Below are positions 11,786 through 26,200 of a stretch of DNA of 64,000 nucleotides, piece after piece. The stretch is from Mactromeris polynyma (taxonomy: Eukaryota > Mollusca > Bivalvia > Venerida > Mactridae), in assembly GCA_032209605.1 (NCBI GenBank), contig JASFXZ010000026.1, forward strand, positions 4,650,001 to 4,714,000, in the 5' to 3' direction. The position numbers and the translations under genes are program-made. The stretch's first letter is position 1. Every line of letters starts with the position of its first letter. The notes under the pieces are model-generated. The model was not told the DNA's origin, searched no databases, and was given only the letters and a program-made list of their open reading frames with translations.

Positions 11786-12423
11786 GCGCATGGTGGACGG
11801 AGCTCCGCAAAAACACGCCGTATGTTGAACATTTAACCGGTTCTCACTCGTTGGAAATAATGAAAATACCCTCACTCGTTGGAAATGAATACTTTGACCA
11901 TATTAGCCGGTCATTTCACGGTATTTGCGGGGCCGAAATGTAGGTCCCAGTTATTGTAAAGCAAGGCGAAGTGTATAATATAACCTACTTCTAGTTCAGT
12001 TTGAATACTTTGAGGTACTGTGAATATAAATTCTTTACATTTTTACACAACCCTTCATTTAAGAATCATATGATTTATACTATGGAATACATAATACTAA
12101 AAGTGAACAAAAAGAAGAACCATATAACCATATAGATTAAAACATGCTAAGGTTTGCTAAAATAGTTATTAGTTAACTTGAAAGATATGAGATGGGTTTG
12201 AAAAATACAATCTGACACAAAATAGATAAATACACCAACATTCAAATATTAAATGATTATGTATAGAATGTTGTAATCATATTCGTATTTGAATTTTATT
12301 AACTACTAAGAATTTCAGATAGCTAGGCTATATGATCAGATTACTTGAATAAATTTAAGGCTGTGTCTCATTCGAAATATTGTTATGCTCTGGTCCCCAA
12401 ATATACAACCTGAAATATCAGTT
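11786..12423 (+). repeat. 638-bp cassette, copy 3
   Basis: This is a sister of copy 2: both have AAAACACGCCG and GGAAATAATG. The paired TCGTTGGAA motifs are at 11844-11858 and 11872-11886. No indel relative to copies 1 and 2 was noticed. Confidence 0.93.
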
Positions 12424-15400
12424 AAATTCATATATACCATGTTATAATTACTATTTTGAATGCAATTAGTGAGGAAAATAGAGTTCACCTGTTGATTATA
12501 TTGACTTAATATACCTAAAAATATGCACTATTTCCCACTTTCAATGCAATATATGGTATATTTGACTTCATTTGTTAATCTATTGACCTTAAAGTCATAC
12601 TAATTTGTTATATTTACTATTTTGAATGCAATTAGTTAGGAAAATAGAGTTCACCTTTTGATTAAATTGACCTAATATACCTATAGAATATGCACAATTT
12701 TCCAGTTTCAATGCAATTGATGCTATGTTTGAGTGCATTTGTGAATATACTGACCTAAAATTCATATACAAAATGTATAATGTGTTACATTTACTATTTT
12801 GAATGCAATAAGTGGGGAAAGTAGAGTTCACTTGTTTTATTATATTGACCTAATATACCTAAAGACTATGCACAATTTCCCACTTTCAATGCAATTTATG
12901 GTATATTTGAGTTCATTTGTGGATCTATTGACCTAAAAGTCATACATAATTTGTTATATTTACTACATTTGTATTTGAATGCAATTAGTGAGTAAAATAG
13001 AGTACACATTTTGATTACATTGACCTATTATACCTTAATAATATGCACAATTTACAACTTACAATGCAATTTATGGGTATATTTGTGTTCATTTGTGAAT
13101 ATACTGACCTAAAATTCATATATAATGTGTGATATTCACTCTTTTGAATGCAATAAGTGAGGAAAATAGAGTTCATATTTTGATTACATTGACCTTATAT
13201 AACTAAAGAATATGCACAATTTTCCACTTTCAATGCAATTGATGGGTATATTTGAGTGCATTTGTGATTATATTGACCTAAAATTCATATATAATATGTT
13301 ATATTCACTGTTTTGAATGCAATTAGTGAGTAAAATAGAGTAACCCTGTTGATAATATTGACCTTATATACCTAAATAATATGCACTATTTCCCACTTTC
13401 AATGCAATTTATGGTATATTTGAGTTCAATTGTGACTATATTGATCTAAAATTCATATATAATGTGTGATATTCTCTGTTTTGAATGCAATTAGTGAGGA
13501 AAATAGAGTTCACCTTCTGATTACATTGGCCTAATATACCTAAAGAATATGCACAATTTCCCACTTTCAATGCAATTGATGGGTATATTGGAGTGCATTT
13601 GTGACTTAATTGACCTAAAATTCATATATAATATGTTATATTCACTGTTTTGAATGCAATTAGTGAGTAAAATAGAGTACCCCTGTTGATAATATTGACC
13701 TAATATACCTATAGAATATGCACTATTTCCCACTTTCAATGCAATTTATGGTATATTTGAGTTCAATTGTGCATATATTGACCTAAAATTCATATATAAT
13801 ATGTTATATTCACTGTTTTGAATGCAATTAGTGAGTAAAATAGAGTAACCCTGTTGATAATATTGACCTTATATACCTAAATAATATGCACTATTTCCCA
13901 CTTTCAATGCAATTGATGGTATATTTGTGTTCATTTGTGAATATACTGACCTAAAATTCATATATAATATGTTATATTCACTGTTTTGAATGCAATTAGT
14001 GAGTAAAATAGAGTACCCCTGTTGATAATATTGACCTAATATACCTATAGAATATGCACTATTTCCCACTTTCAATGCAATTGATGGTATATTTGAGTTC
14101 AATTGTGCATATATTGACCTAAAATTCATATATAATATGTTATATTCACTGTTTTGAATGCAATTAGTGAGTAAAATAGAGTTCCCCTGTTGATAATATT
14201 GACCTAATATACCTAAATAATATGCACAATTTACAACTTTCAATGCAATTTATGGTATATTTGAGTTCAATTGTGCATACATGGACCTAAAATTCATATA
14301 TAATATGTTATATTCACTGTTTTGAATGCAATTAGTGAGTAAAATATAGTACCCCTGTTGATAATATTGACCTAATATACCTATAGAATATGCACTATTT
14401 CCCACTTTCAATGCAATTTATGGTATATTTGAGTTCAATTGTGCATATATTGACCTAAAATTCATATATAATATGTTATATTCACTGTTTTGAATGCAAT
14501 TAGTGAGTAAAATAGAGTACCCCTGTTGATAATATTGACCTAATATACCTATAGAATATGCACTATTTCCCACTTTCAATGCAATTTATGGTATATTTGA
14601 GTTCAATTGTGCATATATTGACCTAAAATTCATATATAATATGTTATATTCACTGTTTTGAATGCAATTAGTGAGTAAAATAGAGTAACTCTGTTGATAA
14701 TATTGACCTTATATACCTAAATAATATGCACAATTTCCCACTTTCAATGCAATTGATGGTATATTTGTGTTCATTTGTGAATATTCTGACCTAAAATGCA
14801 TATATAATATGTTATATTCACTGTTTTGAATGCAGTTAGTGAGTAAAATAGAGTTCCCCTGGTACCTATGGAATATGCATTATTTTCCACTTTCAATGCA
14901 ATTTATGGGTAAATTTGAGTTCAAATGTGACTATATTTACCTAAAATTCATATATAATGCGTGATATTCACTGTTTTGAATGCAATAAGTGAGTAAAATA
15001 GAGTTCACCTTTTGATTACATTGACCTAATATACCTAAATAATATGCACAATTTACAACTTTTAATGCAATTGATGGGTATATTTGAGTGCATTTGTGAC
15101 TATATTGACCTCAAATTCATATATAATATGTTATATTCAATGTTTTGAATGCAATTAGTGAGTAATATAGAGTACCCCTGTTGATAGTTTTGACCTTAGA
15201 TACCTAAAGAATAGGCACTATTTCCCACTTTCAATGCAATATATGGTATATTTGAGTTCATTTGTGGATCTATTGACATAAAAGTCATAAATAATTTGTT
15301 AGATTAACTACATTTGTATTTGAATGCAATTAGTGAGTAAAATAGAGTTCACATTTTGATTACATTGACCTAATATACCTAAATAATATGCACAATTTAC

Positions 15401-16381
15401 AACTTACAATGCAATTTAGGGGTATATTTGTGTACATTTGTGAATATACTGACCTAAAATTCATATATAATGTGTGATATTCACTGTTTTGAATGCAATT
15501 AGTGAGGAAAATAGAGTTCACCTTTTGATTACATTGACCTAATATACCTATAGAATATGCACTATTTCCCACTTTCAATGCAATTTATGGTATATTTGAG
15601 TTCAATTGTGCATATATTGACCTAAAATTCATATATAATATGTTATATTCACTGTTTTGAATGCAATTAGTGAGTAAAATAGAGTACCCCTGTTGATAAT
15701 ATTGACCTAATATACCTATAGAATATGCACTATTTCCCACTTTCAATGCAATTTATTGTATATTTGAGTTCATTTTTGAATATATTGACCACAAATTCAT
15801 ATACACCTAAAGAATATGCACAATTTTCCAGTTTCAATGCAATTGATGGGTATATTTGAGTGCATTTGTGGATCTATTGACCTAAAAGTCATACATAATT
15901 TGTTATATTTACTACATTTGTATTTGAATGCAATTAGTGAGTAAAATAGAGTACCCCTGTTGATAATATTGACCTTATATACCTAAATAATATGCACTAT
16001 TTCCCAAGTTCACTGCAATTTATGGGATATTTGAGTTCATTTTTGAATATATTGACCACAAATTCATATAAAACGTGTTTTATTTACTATTTTGAATGCA
16101 ATTAGGGAGGAAAATAGAGTTCACCTGTTGATTATATTGACCTAATAAACCTATAGATTATGTCAAATTTCCTATTTTGAATGCAATTTATGGGTATATG
16201 TCAGTCCTTTTGTGAATATATTGACATACAATTCATATATAATATGATATATTCACTGTTTTGAATGCAATTAGTAAGGAAAATAGAGTTCCCCTTTTGA
16301 TTTCATTGACATAATTCACCTAAAGAATATTCACAATTTCCCATTTTCAATGCTGTTTCTGGGTATATTTGAGTACATTTT
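11786..16381 (+). repeat. HOR unit 3 (4,596 bp)
   Basis: The unit is cassette copy 3 plus satellite 12424-16381. It shares the one-monomer head deletion of unit 2 (+9-bp marker at 12769, 983 bp in). Its first 2.5 kb follow unit 2 at a constant shift of about 6,619 bp. After about 14.2 kb it follows the later part of unit 2 at a shift of 4,596 bp, which shows that unit 2 has an extra block or unit 3 a deletion. ACACC of the hybrid junction is at 15803. The tail ends with ATAATTCACC, as in unit 0. Confidence 0.9.
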
Positions 16382-17019
16382 GCGCATGGTGGACGGAGCT
16401 CCGCAAAAACTCGCCGTATGTTGAACATTTAACCGGTTCTCACTCGTTGGAAATAAAGAAAATACCCTCACTCGTTGGAAATGAATACTTTGACCATATT
16501 AGCCGGTCATTTCACGGTATTTGCGGGGCCGAAATGTAGGTCCCAGTTATTGTAAAGCAAGGCGAAGTGTATAATATAACCTACTTCTAGTTCAGTTTGA
16601 ATACTTTGAGGTACTGTGAATATAAATTCTTTACATTTTTACACAACCCTTCATTTAAGAATCATATGATTTATACTATGGAATACATAATACTAAAAGT
16701 GAACAAAAAGAAGAACCATATAACCATATAGATTAAAACATGCTAAGGTTTGCTAAAATAGTTATTAGTTAACTTGAAAGATATGAGATGGGTTTGAAAA
16801 ATACAATCTGACACAAAATAGATAAATACACCAACATTCAAATATTAAATGATTATGTATAGAATGTTGTAATCATATTCGTATTTGAATTTTATTAACT
16901 ACTAAGAATTTCAGATAGCTAGGCTATATGATCAGATTACTTGAATAAATTTAAGGCTGTGTCTCATTCGAAATATTGTTATGCTCTGGTCCCCAAATAT
17001 ACAACCTGAAATATCAGTT
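16382..17019 (+). repeat. 638-bp cassette, copy 4
   Basis: This is a sister of copy 1: only these two read AAAACTCGCCG, and both are preceded by ATAATTCACC. The paired TCGTTGGAA motifs are at 16440-16454 and 16468-16482. Confidence 0.93.
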
Positions 17020-20000
17020 AAATTCATATATACCATGTTATAATTACTATTTTGAATGCAATTAGTGAGGAAAATAGAGTTCACCTGTTGATTATATTGA
17101 CTTAATATACCCATAGAATATGCACAATTTCCCACTTTCAATGCAATTTATGGGTATATTTGAGTTCAAGTGTGACTATATTGACCCAATATTCATATAT
17201 AATGTGTTATATTCACCATTTTGAATGCAATAAGTGTGGAAAATAGAGTTCACCTGTTGATTATATTGACCTAATATACCTAAAAATATGCACTATTTCC
17301 CACTTTCAATGCAATTTATGTTATATTTGACTTCATTTGTTAATCTATTGACCTAAAAGTCATACTAATTTGTTATATTTACTATTTTGAATGCAATTAG
17401 TTAGGAAAATAGAGTTCACCTTTTGATTAAATTGACCTAATATACCTATAGAATATGCACAATTTTCCAGTTTCAATGCAATTGATGCTATATTTGAGTG
17501 CATTTGTGAATATACTGACCTAAAATTCATATACAAAATGTATAATGTGTTATATTTACTATTTTGAATGCAATAAGTGGGGAAAGTAGAGTTCACTTGT
17601 TTTATTATATTGACCTAATATACCTAAAGACTATGCACAATTTCCCACTTTCAATGCAATTTATGGTATATTTGAGTTCATTTGTGGATCTATTGACCTA
17701 AAAGTCATACATAATTTGTTATATTTACTACATTTGTATTTGAATGCAATTAGTGAGTAAAATAGAGTACACATTTTGATTAAATTGACCTATTATACCT
17801 AAATAATATGCACAATTTACAACTTACAATGCAATTTATGGGTATATTTGTGTTCATTTGTGAATATACTGACCTAAAATTCATATATAATGTGTGATAT
17901 TCACTCTTTTGAATGCAATAAGTGAGGAAAATAGAGTTCATATTTTGATTACATTGACCTTATATAACTAAAGAATATGCACAATTTTCCACTTTCAATG
18001 CAATTGATGGGTATATTTGAGTGCATTTGTGATTATATTGACCTAAAATTCATATATAATATGTTATATTCACTGTTTTGAATGCAATTAGTGAGTAAAA
18101 TAGAGTAACCCTGTTGATAATATTGACCTTATATACCTAAATAATATGCACTATTTCCCACTTTCAATGCAATTTATGGTATATTTGAGTTCAATTGTGC
18201 ATATATTGATCTAAAATTCATATATAATGTGTGATATTCTCTGTTTTGAATGCAATTAGTGAGGAAAATAGAGTTCACCTTTTGATTACATTGGCCTAAT
18301 ATACCTAAAGAATATGCACAATTTCCCACTTTCAATGCAATTGATGGGTATATTGGAGTGCATTTGTGACTTAATTGACCTAAAATTCATATATAATATG
18401 TTATATTCACTGTTTTGAATGCAATTAGTGAGTAAAATAGAGTACCCCTGTTGATAATATTGACCTAATATACCTATAGAATATGCACTATTTCCCACTT
18501 TCAATGCAATTGATGGTATATTTGAGTTCAATTGTGCATATATTGACCTAAAATTCATATATAATATGTTATATTCACTGTTTTGAATGCAATTACTGAG
18601 TAAAATAGAGTTCCCCTGTTGATAATATTGACCTAATATACCTAAATAATATGCACAATTTACAACTTTCAATGCAATTTATGGTATATTTGAGTTCAAT
18701 TGTGCATACATGGACCTAAAATTCATATATAATATGTTATTTTCACTGTTTTGAATGCAATTAGTGAGTAAAATAGAGTACCCCTGTTGATAATATTGAC
18801 CTAATATACCTATAGAATATGCACTATTTCCCACTTTCAATGCAATTTATGGTATATTTGAGTTCAATTGTGCATATATTGACCTAAAATTCATATATAA
18901 TATGTTATATTCACTGTTTTGAATGCAATTAGTGAGTAAAATAGAGTACCCCTGTTGATAATATTGACCTAATATACCTATAGAATATGCACTATTTCCC
19001 ACTTTCAATGCAATTTATGGTATATTTGAGTTCAATTGTGCATATATTGACCTAAAATTCATATATAATATGTTATATTCACTGTTTTGAATGCAATTAG
19101 TGAGTAAAATAGAGTACCCCTGTTGATAGTATTGACCTAATATACCTATAGAATATGCACTATTTCCCACTTTCAATGCAATTTATGGTATATTTGAGTT
19201 CAATTGTGCATATATTGACCTAAAATTCATATATAATATGTTATATTCACTGTTTTGAATGCAATTAGTGAGTAAAATAGAGTAACTCTGTTGATAATAT
19301 TGACCTTATATACCTAAATAATATGCACTATTTCCCACTTTCAATGCAATTGATGGTATATTTGTGTTCATTTGTGAATATACTGACCTTAAATGCATAT
19401 ATAATATGTTATATTCACTGTTTTGAATGCAGTTAGTGAGTAAAATAGAGTTCCCCTGGTACCTATAGAATATGCATAATTTTCCACTTTCAATGCAATT
19501 TATGGGTAAATTTGAGTTCAAATGTGACTATATTTACCTAAAATTCATATATAATGTGTGATATTCACTGTTTTGAATGCAATTAGTGAGTAAAATAGAG
19601 TTCACCTTTTGATTACATTGACCTAATATACCTAAATAATATGCACAATTTACAACTTTTAATGCAATTGATGGGTATATTTGAGTGCATTTGTGACTAT
19701 ATTGACCTAAAATTCATATATAATATGTTATATTCAATGTTTTGAATGCAATTAGTGAGTAAAATAGAGTACCCCTGTTGATAGTTTTGACCTTAGATAC
19801 CTAAAGAATAGGCACTATTTCCCACTTTCAATGCAATATATGGTATATTTGAGTTCATTTGTGGATCTATTGACATAAAAGTCATAAATAATTTGTTAGA
19901 TTAACTACATTTGTATTTGAATGCAATTAGTGAGTAAAATAGAGTTCACATTTTGATTACATTGACCTAATATACCTAAATAATATGCACAATTTACAAC

Positions 20001-20976
20001 TTACAATGCAATTTAGGGGTATATTTGTGTACATTTGTGAATATTGACCTAAAATTCATATATAATGTGTGATATTCACTGTTTTGAATGCAATTAGTGA
20101 GGAAAATAGAGTTCACCTTTTGATTACATTGACCTAATATACCTATAGAATATGCACTATTTCCCACTTTCAATGCAATTTATGGTATATTTGAGTTCAA
20201 TTGTGCATATATTGACCTAAAATTCATATATAATATGTTATATTCAATGTTTTGAATGCAATTAGTGAGTAAAATAGAGTACCCCTGTTGATAATATTGA
20301 CCTAATATACCTATAGAATATGCACTATTTCCCACTTTCAATGCAATTTATTGTATATTTGAGTTCATTTTTGAATATATTGACCACAAATTCATATACA
20401 CCTAAAGAATATGCACAATTTTCCAGTTTCAATGCAATTGATTGGTATATTTGAGTGCATTTGTGGATCTATTGACCTAAAAGTCATACATAATTTGTTA
20501 TATTTACTACATTTGTATTTGAATGCAATTAGTGAGTAAAATAGAGTACCCCTGTTGATAATATTGACCTTATATACCTAAATAATATGCACTATTTCCC
20601 AAGTTCACTGCAATTTATGGGATATTTGAGTTCATTTTTGAATATATTGACCACAAATTCATATAAAACGTGTTTTATTTACTATTTTGAATGCAATTAG
20701 GGAGGAAAATAGAGTTCACCTGTTGATTATATTGACCTAATAAACCTATAGATTATGTCAAATTTCCTATTTTGAATGCAATTTATGGGTATATGTCAGT
20801 CCTTTTGTGAATATATTGACATACAATTCATATATAATATGATATATTCACTGTTTTGAATGCAATTAGTAAGGAAAATAGAGTTCCCCTTTTGATTTCA
20901 TTGACATAATACACCTAAAGAATATTCACAATTTCCCATTTTCAATGCTGTTTCTGGGTATATTTGAGTACATTTT
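16382..20976 (+). repeat. HOR unit 4 (4,595 bp), near-copy of unit 1
   Basis: The unit is cassette copy 4 plus satellite 17020-20976. It matches unit 1 at a constant shift of 15,811 bp through head and middle, including private variants (the TGATAGTATT monomer, TTATTTTCACTG near 18738). The +9-bp marker is 1,152 bp from the cassette start (17534). Small differences include loss of ACTG in GTGAATATTGACC near 20040. The hybrid junction has ACACC at 20398. Confidence 0.92.
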
Positions 20977-21614
20977 GCGCATGGTGGACGGAGCTCCGCA
21001 AAAACACGCCGTATGTTGAACATTTAACCGGTTCTCACTCGTTGGAAATAAAGAAAATACCCTCACTCGTTGGAAATGAATACTTTGACCATATTAGCCG
21101 GTCATTTCACGGTATTTGCGGGGCCGAAATGTAGGTCCCAGTTATTGTAAAGCAAGGCGAAGTGTATAATATAACCTACTTCTAGTTCAGTTTGAATACT
21201 TTGAGGTACTGTGAATATAAATTCTTTACATTTTTACACAACCCTTCATTTAAGAATCATATGATTTATACTATGGAATACATAATACTAAAAGTGAACA
21301 AAAAGAAGAACCATATAACCATATAGATTTAAACACGCTAAGGTTTGCTAAAATAGTTATTAGTTAACTTGAAAGATATGAGATGGGTTTGAAAAATACA
21401 ATCTGACACAAAATAGATAAATACACCAACATTCAAATATTAAATGATTATGTATAGAATGTTGTAATCATATTCGTATTTGAATTTTATTAACTACTAA
21501 GAATTTCAGATAGCTAGGCTATATGATCAGATTACTTGAATAAATTTAAGGCTGTGTCTCATTCGAAATATTGTTATGCTCTGGTCCCCAAATATACAAC
21601 CTGAAATATCAGTT
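20977..21614 (+). repeat. 638-bp cassette, copy 5
   Basis: This copy has AAAACACGCCG and GGAAATAAAG, a combination expected of an intermediate between the left group (1-4) and the right group (6-9). It alone reads CATATAGATTTAAACACGC where the others read CATATAGATTAAAACATGC or CATATAGCTTAAAACATGC. The paired TCGTTGGAA motifs are at 21035-21049 and 21063-21077. Confidence 0.93.
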
Positions 21615-23289
21615 AAATTCATATATACCATGTTATAATTACTGTTTTGAATGCAATTAGTGAGGAAAATAGAGTTCACCTGTTGATTATATTGACTTAA
21701 TATACCCATAGAATATGCACAATTTCCCACTTTCAATGCAATTTATGGGTATATTTGAGTTCAAGTGTGACTATATTGACCCAATATTCATATATAATGT
21801 GTTATATTCACCATTTTGAATGCAATAAGTGTGGAAAATAGAGTTCACCTGTTGATTATATTGACCTAATATACCTAAAAATATGCACTATTTCCCACTT
21901 TCAATGCAATTTATGTTATATTTGACTTCATTTGTTAATCTATTGACCTAAAAGTCATACTAATTTGTTATATTTACTATTTTGAATGCAATTAGTTAGG
22001 AAAATAGAGTTCACCTTTTGATTAAATTGACCTAATATACCTATAGAATATGCACAATTTTCCAGTTTCAATGCAATTGATGCTATATTTGAGTGCATTT
22101 GTGAATATACTGACCTAAAATTCATATACAAAATGTATAATGTGTTATATTTACTATTTTGAATGCAATAAGTGGGGAAAGTAGAGTTCACTTGTTTTAT
22201 TATATTGACCTAATATACCTAAAGACTATGCACAATTTCCCACTTTCAATGCAATTTATGGTATATTTGAGTTCATTTGTGGATCTATTGACCTAAAAGT
22301 CATACATAATTTGTTATATTTACTACATTTGTATTCGAATGCAATTAGTGAGTAAAATAGAGTACACATTTTGATTACATTGACCTATTATACCTAAATA
22401 ATATGCACAATTTACAACTTACAATGCAATTTATGGGTATATTTGTGTTCATTTGTGAATATACTGACCTAAAATTCATATATAATGTGTGATATTCACT
22501 CTTTTGAATGCAATAAGTGAGGAAAATAGAGTTCATCTTTTGATTACATTGACCTTATATAACTAAAGAATATGCACAATTTTCCACTTTCAATGCAATT
22601 GATGGGTATATTTGAGTGCATTTGTGATTATATTGACCTAAAATTCATATATAATATGTTATATTCACTGTTTTGAATGCAATTAGTGAGTAAAATAGAG
22701 TAACCCTGTTGATAATATTGACCTTATATACCTAAATAATATGCACTATTTCCCACTTTCAATGCAATTTATGGTATATTTGAGTTCAATTGTGGATCTA
22801 TTGACATAAAAGTCATACATAATTTGTTAGATTAACTACATTTGTATTTGAATGCAATTAGTGAGTAAAATAGAGTTCACATTTTGATTACATTGACCTA
22901 ATATACCTAAATAATATGCACAATTTACAACTTACAATGCAATTTAGGGGTATATTTGTGTACATTTGTGAATATACTGACCTAAAATTCATATATAATG
23001 TGTGATATTCACTGTTTTGAATGCAATTAGTGAGGAAAATAGAGTTCACCTTTTGATTACATTGACCTAATATACCTATAGAATATGCACTATTTCCCAC
23101 TTTCAATGCAATTTATGGTATATTTGAGTTCAATTGTGCATATATTGACCTAAAATTCATATATAATATGTTATATTCACTGTTTTGAATGCAATTAGTG
23201 AGTAAAATAGAGTACCCCTGTTGATAATATTGACCTAATATACCTATAGAATATGCACTATTTCCCACTTTCAATGCAATTTATGGTAT

Positions 23290-26200
23290 ATTTGAGTTCA
23301 TTTTTGAATATATTGACCACAAATTCATATACACCGAAAGAATATGCACAATTTTCCAGTTTCAATGCAATTGATGGGTATATTTGAGTGCATTTTTTGA
23401 ATATACTGACCTAAAATTCATATATAATGTGTTATATTTACTATTTTGAATGCAATAAGTGGGGAAAGTAGAGTTCACTTGTTTTATTATATTGACCTAA
23501 TATACCTATTGAATATGCACTATTTCCCACTTTCAATGCAATTTATTGTATATTTGACTTCATTTTTGAATATATTGACCACAAATTCATATACACCTAA
23601 AGAATATGCACAATTTTCCAGTTTCAATGCAATTGATGGGTATATTTGAGTGCATTTGTGGATCTATTGACCTAAAAGTCATACATAATTTGTTATATTT
23701 ACTACATTTGTATTTGAATGCAATTAGTGAGTAAAATAGAGTAGCCCTGTTGATAATATTGACCTTATATACCTAAATAATATGCACTATTTCCCAAGTT
23801 CACTCCAATTTATGGGATATTTGAGTTCATTTTTGAATATATTGACCACAAATTCATATAAAACGTGTTTTATTTACTATTTTGAATGCAATTAGGGAGG
23901 AAAATAGAGTTCACCTGTTGATTATATTGACCTAATAAACCTATAGATTATGTCAAATTTCCTATTTTGAATGCAATTTATGGGTATATGTCAGTCCTTT
24001 TGTGAATATATTGACATACAATTCATATATAATATGTTATATTCACTGTTTTGAATGCAATTAGTGAGTAAAATAGAGTACCCCTGTTGATAATATTGAC
24101 CTAATATACCTATAGAATATGCACTATTTCCCACTTTCAATGCAATTTATTGTATATTTGAGTTCATTTTTGAATATATTGACCACAAATTCATATACAC
24201 CTAAAGAATATGCACAATTTTCCAGTTTCAATGCAATTGATGGGTATATTTGAGTGCATTTGTGAATATACTGACCTAAAATTCATATATAATGTGTTAT
24301 ATTTACTATTTTGAATGCAATAAGTGGGGAAAGTAGAGTTCACTTGTTTTATTATATTGACCTAATATACTTATAGAATATGCACTATTTCCCACTTTCA
24401 ATGCAATTTATTGTATATTTGAGTTCATTTTTGAATATATTGACCACAAATTCATATACACCTAAAGAATATGCACAATTTTCCAGTTTCAATGCAATTG
24501 ATGGGTATATTTGAGTGCATTTGTGGATCTATTGACCTAAAAGTCATACTTAATTTGTTATATTTACTACATTTGTATTTGAATGCAATTAGTGAGTAAA
24601 ATAGAGTACCCCTGTTGATAATATTGACCTAATATACCTATAGAATATGCACTATTTCCCACTTTCAATGCAATTTATGGTATATTTGAGTTCAATTGTG
24701 CATATATTGACCTAAAATTCATATATAATATGTTATATTCACTGTTTTGATTGCAATTAGTGAGTAAAATAGAGTACCCCTGTTGATAATATTGACCTAA
24801 TATACCTATAGAATATGCACTATTTCCCACTTTCAATGCCATTTATTGTATATTTGAGTTCATTTTTGAATATATTGACCACAAATTCATATACACCTAA
24901 AGAATATGCACAATTTTCCAGTTTCAATGCAATTGATGGGTATATTTGAGTGCATTTGTGAATATACTGACCTAAAATTCATATATAATGTGTTATATTT
25001 ACTATTTTGAATGCAATAAGTGGGGAAAGTAGAGTTCACTTGTTTTATTATATTGACCTAATATACCTATTGAATATGCACTATTTCCCACTTTCAATGC
25101 AATTTATTGTATATTTGACTTCATTTTTGAATATATTGACCACAAATTCATATACACCTAAAGAATATGCACAATTTTCCAGTTTCAATGCAATTGATGG
25201 GTATATTTGAGTGCATTTGTGGATCTATTGACCTAAAAGTCATACATAATTTGTTATATTTACTACATTTGTATTTGAATGCAATTAGTGAGTAAAATAG
25301 AGTACCCCTGTTGATAATATTGACCTTATATACCTAAATAATATGCACTATTTCCCAAGTTCACTGCAATTTATGGGATATTTGAGTTCATTTTTGAATA
25401 TATTGACCACAAATTCATATAAAACGTGTTTTATTTACTATTTTGAATGCAATTAGGGAGTAAAATAGAGTACCCCTGTTGATAATATTGACCTAATATA
25501 CCTATAGAATATGCACTATTTCCCACTTTCAATGCAATTTATTGTATATTTGAGTTCATTTTTGAATATATTGACCACAAATTCATATACACCTAAAGAA
25601 TATGCACAATTTTCCAGTTTCAATGCAATTGATGGGTATATTTGAGTGCATTTGTGAATATACTGACCTAAAATTCATATATAATGTGTTATATTTACTA
25701 TTTTGAATGCAATAAGTGGGGAAAGTAGAGTTCACTTGTTTTATTATATTGACCTAATATACCTATAGAATATGCACTATTTCCCACTTTCAATGCAATT
25801 TATTGTATATTTGAGTTCATTTTTGAATATATTGACCACAAATTCATATACACCTAAAGAATATGCACAATTTTCCAGTTTCAATGCAATTGATGGGTAT
25901 ATTTGAGTGCATTTGTGGATCTATTGACCTAAAAGTCATACTAAATTTGTTATATTTACTACTTTTGTATTTGAATGCAATTAGTGAGTAAAATAGAGTA
26001 CCCCTGTTGATAATATTGACCTAATATACCTATAGAATATGCACTATTTCCCACTTTCAATGCAATTTATGGTATATTTGAGTTCAATTGTGCATATATT
26101 GACCTAAAATTCATATATAATATGTTATATTCACTGTTTTGAATGCAATTAGTGAGTAAAATTGAGTACCCCTGTTGATAATATTGACCTAATATACCTA

